The position numbers were made by a program, and so were the translations under genes. Shown piece after piece: positions 63,160-64,000 of a stretch of 64,000 bases of DNA; position 1 is the stretch's first letter, and every line of letters starts with the position of its first letter. Under the pieces are notes generated by a model. That model did no database searches. It saw nothing but the letters and a program-made list of their open reading frames with translations, and was not told where the DNA came from. Source of the DNA: Cloacimonetes bacterium SCGC AAA252-N17 (GTDB taxonomy: Bacteria > Cloacimonadota > Cloacimonadia > JGIOTU-2); contig ASNI01000004.1 of NCBI GenBank assembly GCA_000404785.1, positions 1 through 64,000 on the forward strand, read 5' to 3'.

Positions 63160-64000
63160 ATGGATAAAAAAACAATTATTGCCCTTATCTTGATATTTGT
63201 TGTATTCTATTTGAGTAGCAAATATTTTTGGAAACAGCCTGCACCCCCTCAAACACAACAATCCACTACAGAAAGTGTGGATCCTATAAAGAAAACCCCA
63301 AAACCTGCTTCATCTGAAACAAAAGAAGATACTGAAATGGATTTATCATTATTGGGTATCCAGTCGGAAGTTCCATTGAACGATGCCATCATACTTGAAA
63401 ACGAAGACATAAAGGTCATTCTCACAAATCGTGGAGGCAATATCAAACAGGTTATCCTGAAAAATATCAAAAATGAAACTCGTGAAGATCCAGTGAATCT
63501 CTTTATAAAAGAAAAAGGCATGTTCAATACCGTGTTCTATACGAGCAGTGATACTATCAATTTAGGAAATCATATTTTTAATCGCGATAACTCATATGAT
63601 GAGTTCACTGCTGCTTTCTATATTGAAAAAGATGGGAAAAGAATTTTTGAAAAGCGCTATTCCCTGGATATTAACCATACACTGAATGTTACCATAATAG
63701 CAAATGATATGGGCTTTATTGATGCTTATGATATTCAGCTCGATGCCGGCATCTATTATGATCAGCAGGGTGATAAGCGTTTCAGTACCTATATCGATGT
63801 TGTATCCTATGTTGATAATAAGATCGATAAGATCAATTTGAAAAAGGCAGTATCCGGCGCTTCACAATACGGGAATATAACCTGGACTGCGCTTAAATCA
63901 AAATATTTCATGGTTGCAACAATTCCTGAGCGAACTGTAAAACTAAGAGAGATATTTGTTTCTGCAGACAATAACGCAATTATGGAAAATGCAAGAGTCG
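63160..64000 (+). CDS. yidC: Membrane protein insertase YidC (5' part, runs off the window)
   Basis: Start ATG at 63160, open to the end of the window. First 20 residues are the membrane helix (KKTIIALILIFVVFYLSS), then a Pro/Thr/Lys linker, then the periplasmic beta-supersandwich (ILENEDIKVILTNRGGNIKQ, NHTLNVTIIA, KYFMVATIPE). The five-helix insertase core is beyond 64000. The order rpmH-rnpA-yidD-yidC confirms the call. Confidence 0.93.
   Translation, partial: MDKKTIIALILIFVVFYLSSKYFWKQPAPPQTQQSTTESVDPIKKTPKPASSETKEDTEMDLSLLGIQSEVPLNDAIILENEDIKVILTNRGGNIKQVILKNIKNETREDPVNLFIKEKGMFNTVFYTSSDTINLGNHIFNRDNSYDEFTAAFYIEKDGKRIFEKRYSLDINHTLNVTIIANDMGFIDAYDIQLDAGIYYDQQGDKRFSTYIDVVSYVDNKIDKINLKKAVSGASQYGNITWTALKSKYFMVATIPERTVKLREIFVSADNNAIMENARV

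Overview
The window is AT-rich chromosomal DNA with a largely housekeeping core, and it looks like the neighbourhood of a replication origin. From about 54.5 kb to the right end lie mnmE, dxs, engB, tldD/tldE, rpmH, rnpA, yidD and yidC; mnmG, rsmG, parA and parB lie at 26-30 kb, and a perfect parS site sits inside mnmE. dnaA itself is not in the window. An outer-membrane TonB-dependent receptor, secreted proteins ending in a YPNPF...GxYLYKI sorting-type domain, a bactofilin, and a T4P/T2SS-like locus point to a Gram-negative member of the FCB group. Candidatus Cloacimonadota or a close relative is my best guess; this is inferred from protein style, not from a marker-gene comparison.

Layout. 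(1) 0.3-9.1 kb: a cobalamin riboswitch heads a B12 uptake set (btuF, btuC, btuD, a BtuB-type receptor and a BtuG-like beta-propeller). An oppositely oriented Fe-S module (Rrf2 regulator, NifS-like desulfurase, IscU-MIP18 fusion) sits between btuC and btuD. (2) 9.1-17.1 kb: folC, a duplicated folC tail, a membrane protein, an acyl-CoA ligase, an anti-sigma/GNAT fusion, a lipoprotein gene broken by two in-frame stops, and a LysM/DUF4015 protein. (3) 30.3-17.1 kb, minus strand: one nearly gapless gene string mnmG-rsmG-parA-parB-M23 peptidase-bactofilin-atpZ-atpI-atpB-(triple c)-atpE-atpF-atpH-atpA-atpG-atpD-atpC, closed by a clear terminator. (4) 30.5-35.8 kb: two sensor kinases, a CheY-like regulator and an NtrC-type activator. 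(5) 36.4-52.9 kb: a sigma-54 promoter, a major pilin-like gene and a divergent type IV pilus or type II secretion-like machine, with its own PilS-like and receiver/cNMP-domain signalling pair and a four-helix-bundle gene flanked by 88-bp direct repeats. (6) 53-64 kb: a hybrid kinase and the origin-side housekeeping genes.

The strongest oddities are: an F-type c subunit made of three fused hairpins in which the middle ion-binding glutamate is glutamine, encoded beside a normal c gene whose residues look Na+-type; a pilus-like system whose four pilin-like proteins lack the usual GFTLIE leader and Glu5, and whose PilM/N and PilO/P partners are apparently fused; a BtuG-like propeller that carries a sorting domain rather than an evident lipid anchor; and palindromic or repeat DNA that has entered coding frames and a riboswitch arm.

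There are no tRNA or rRNA genes, transposases or CRISPR arrays that I can support. Starts were chosen by Shine-Dalgarno spacing and family N-termini; several differ from the longest possible frame. No database search was possible, so family names rest on motifs read by eye.
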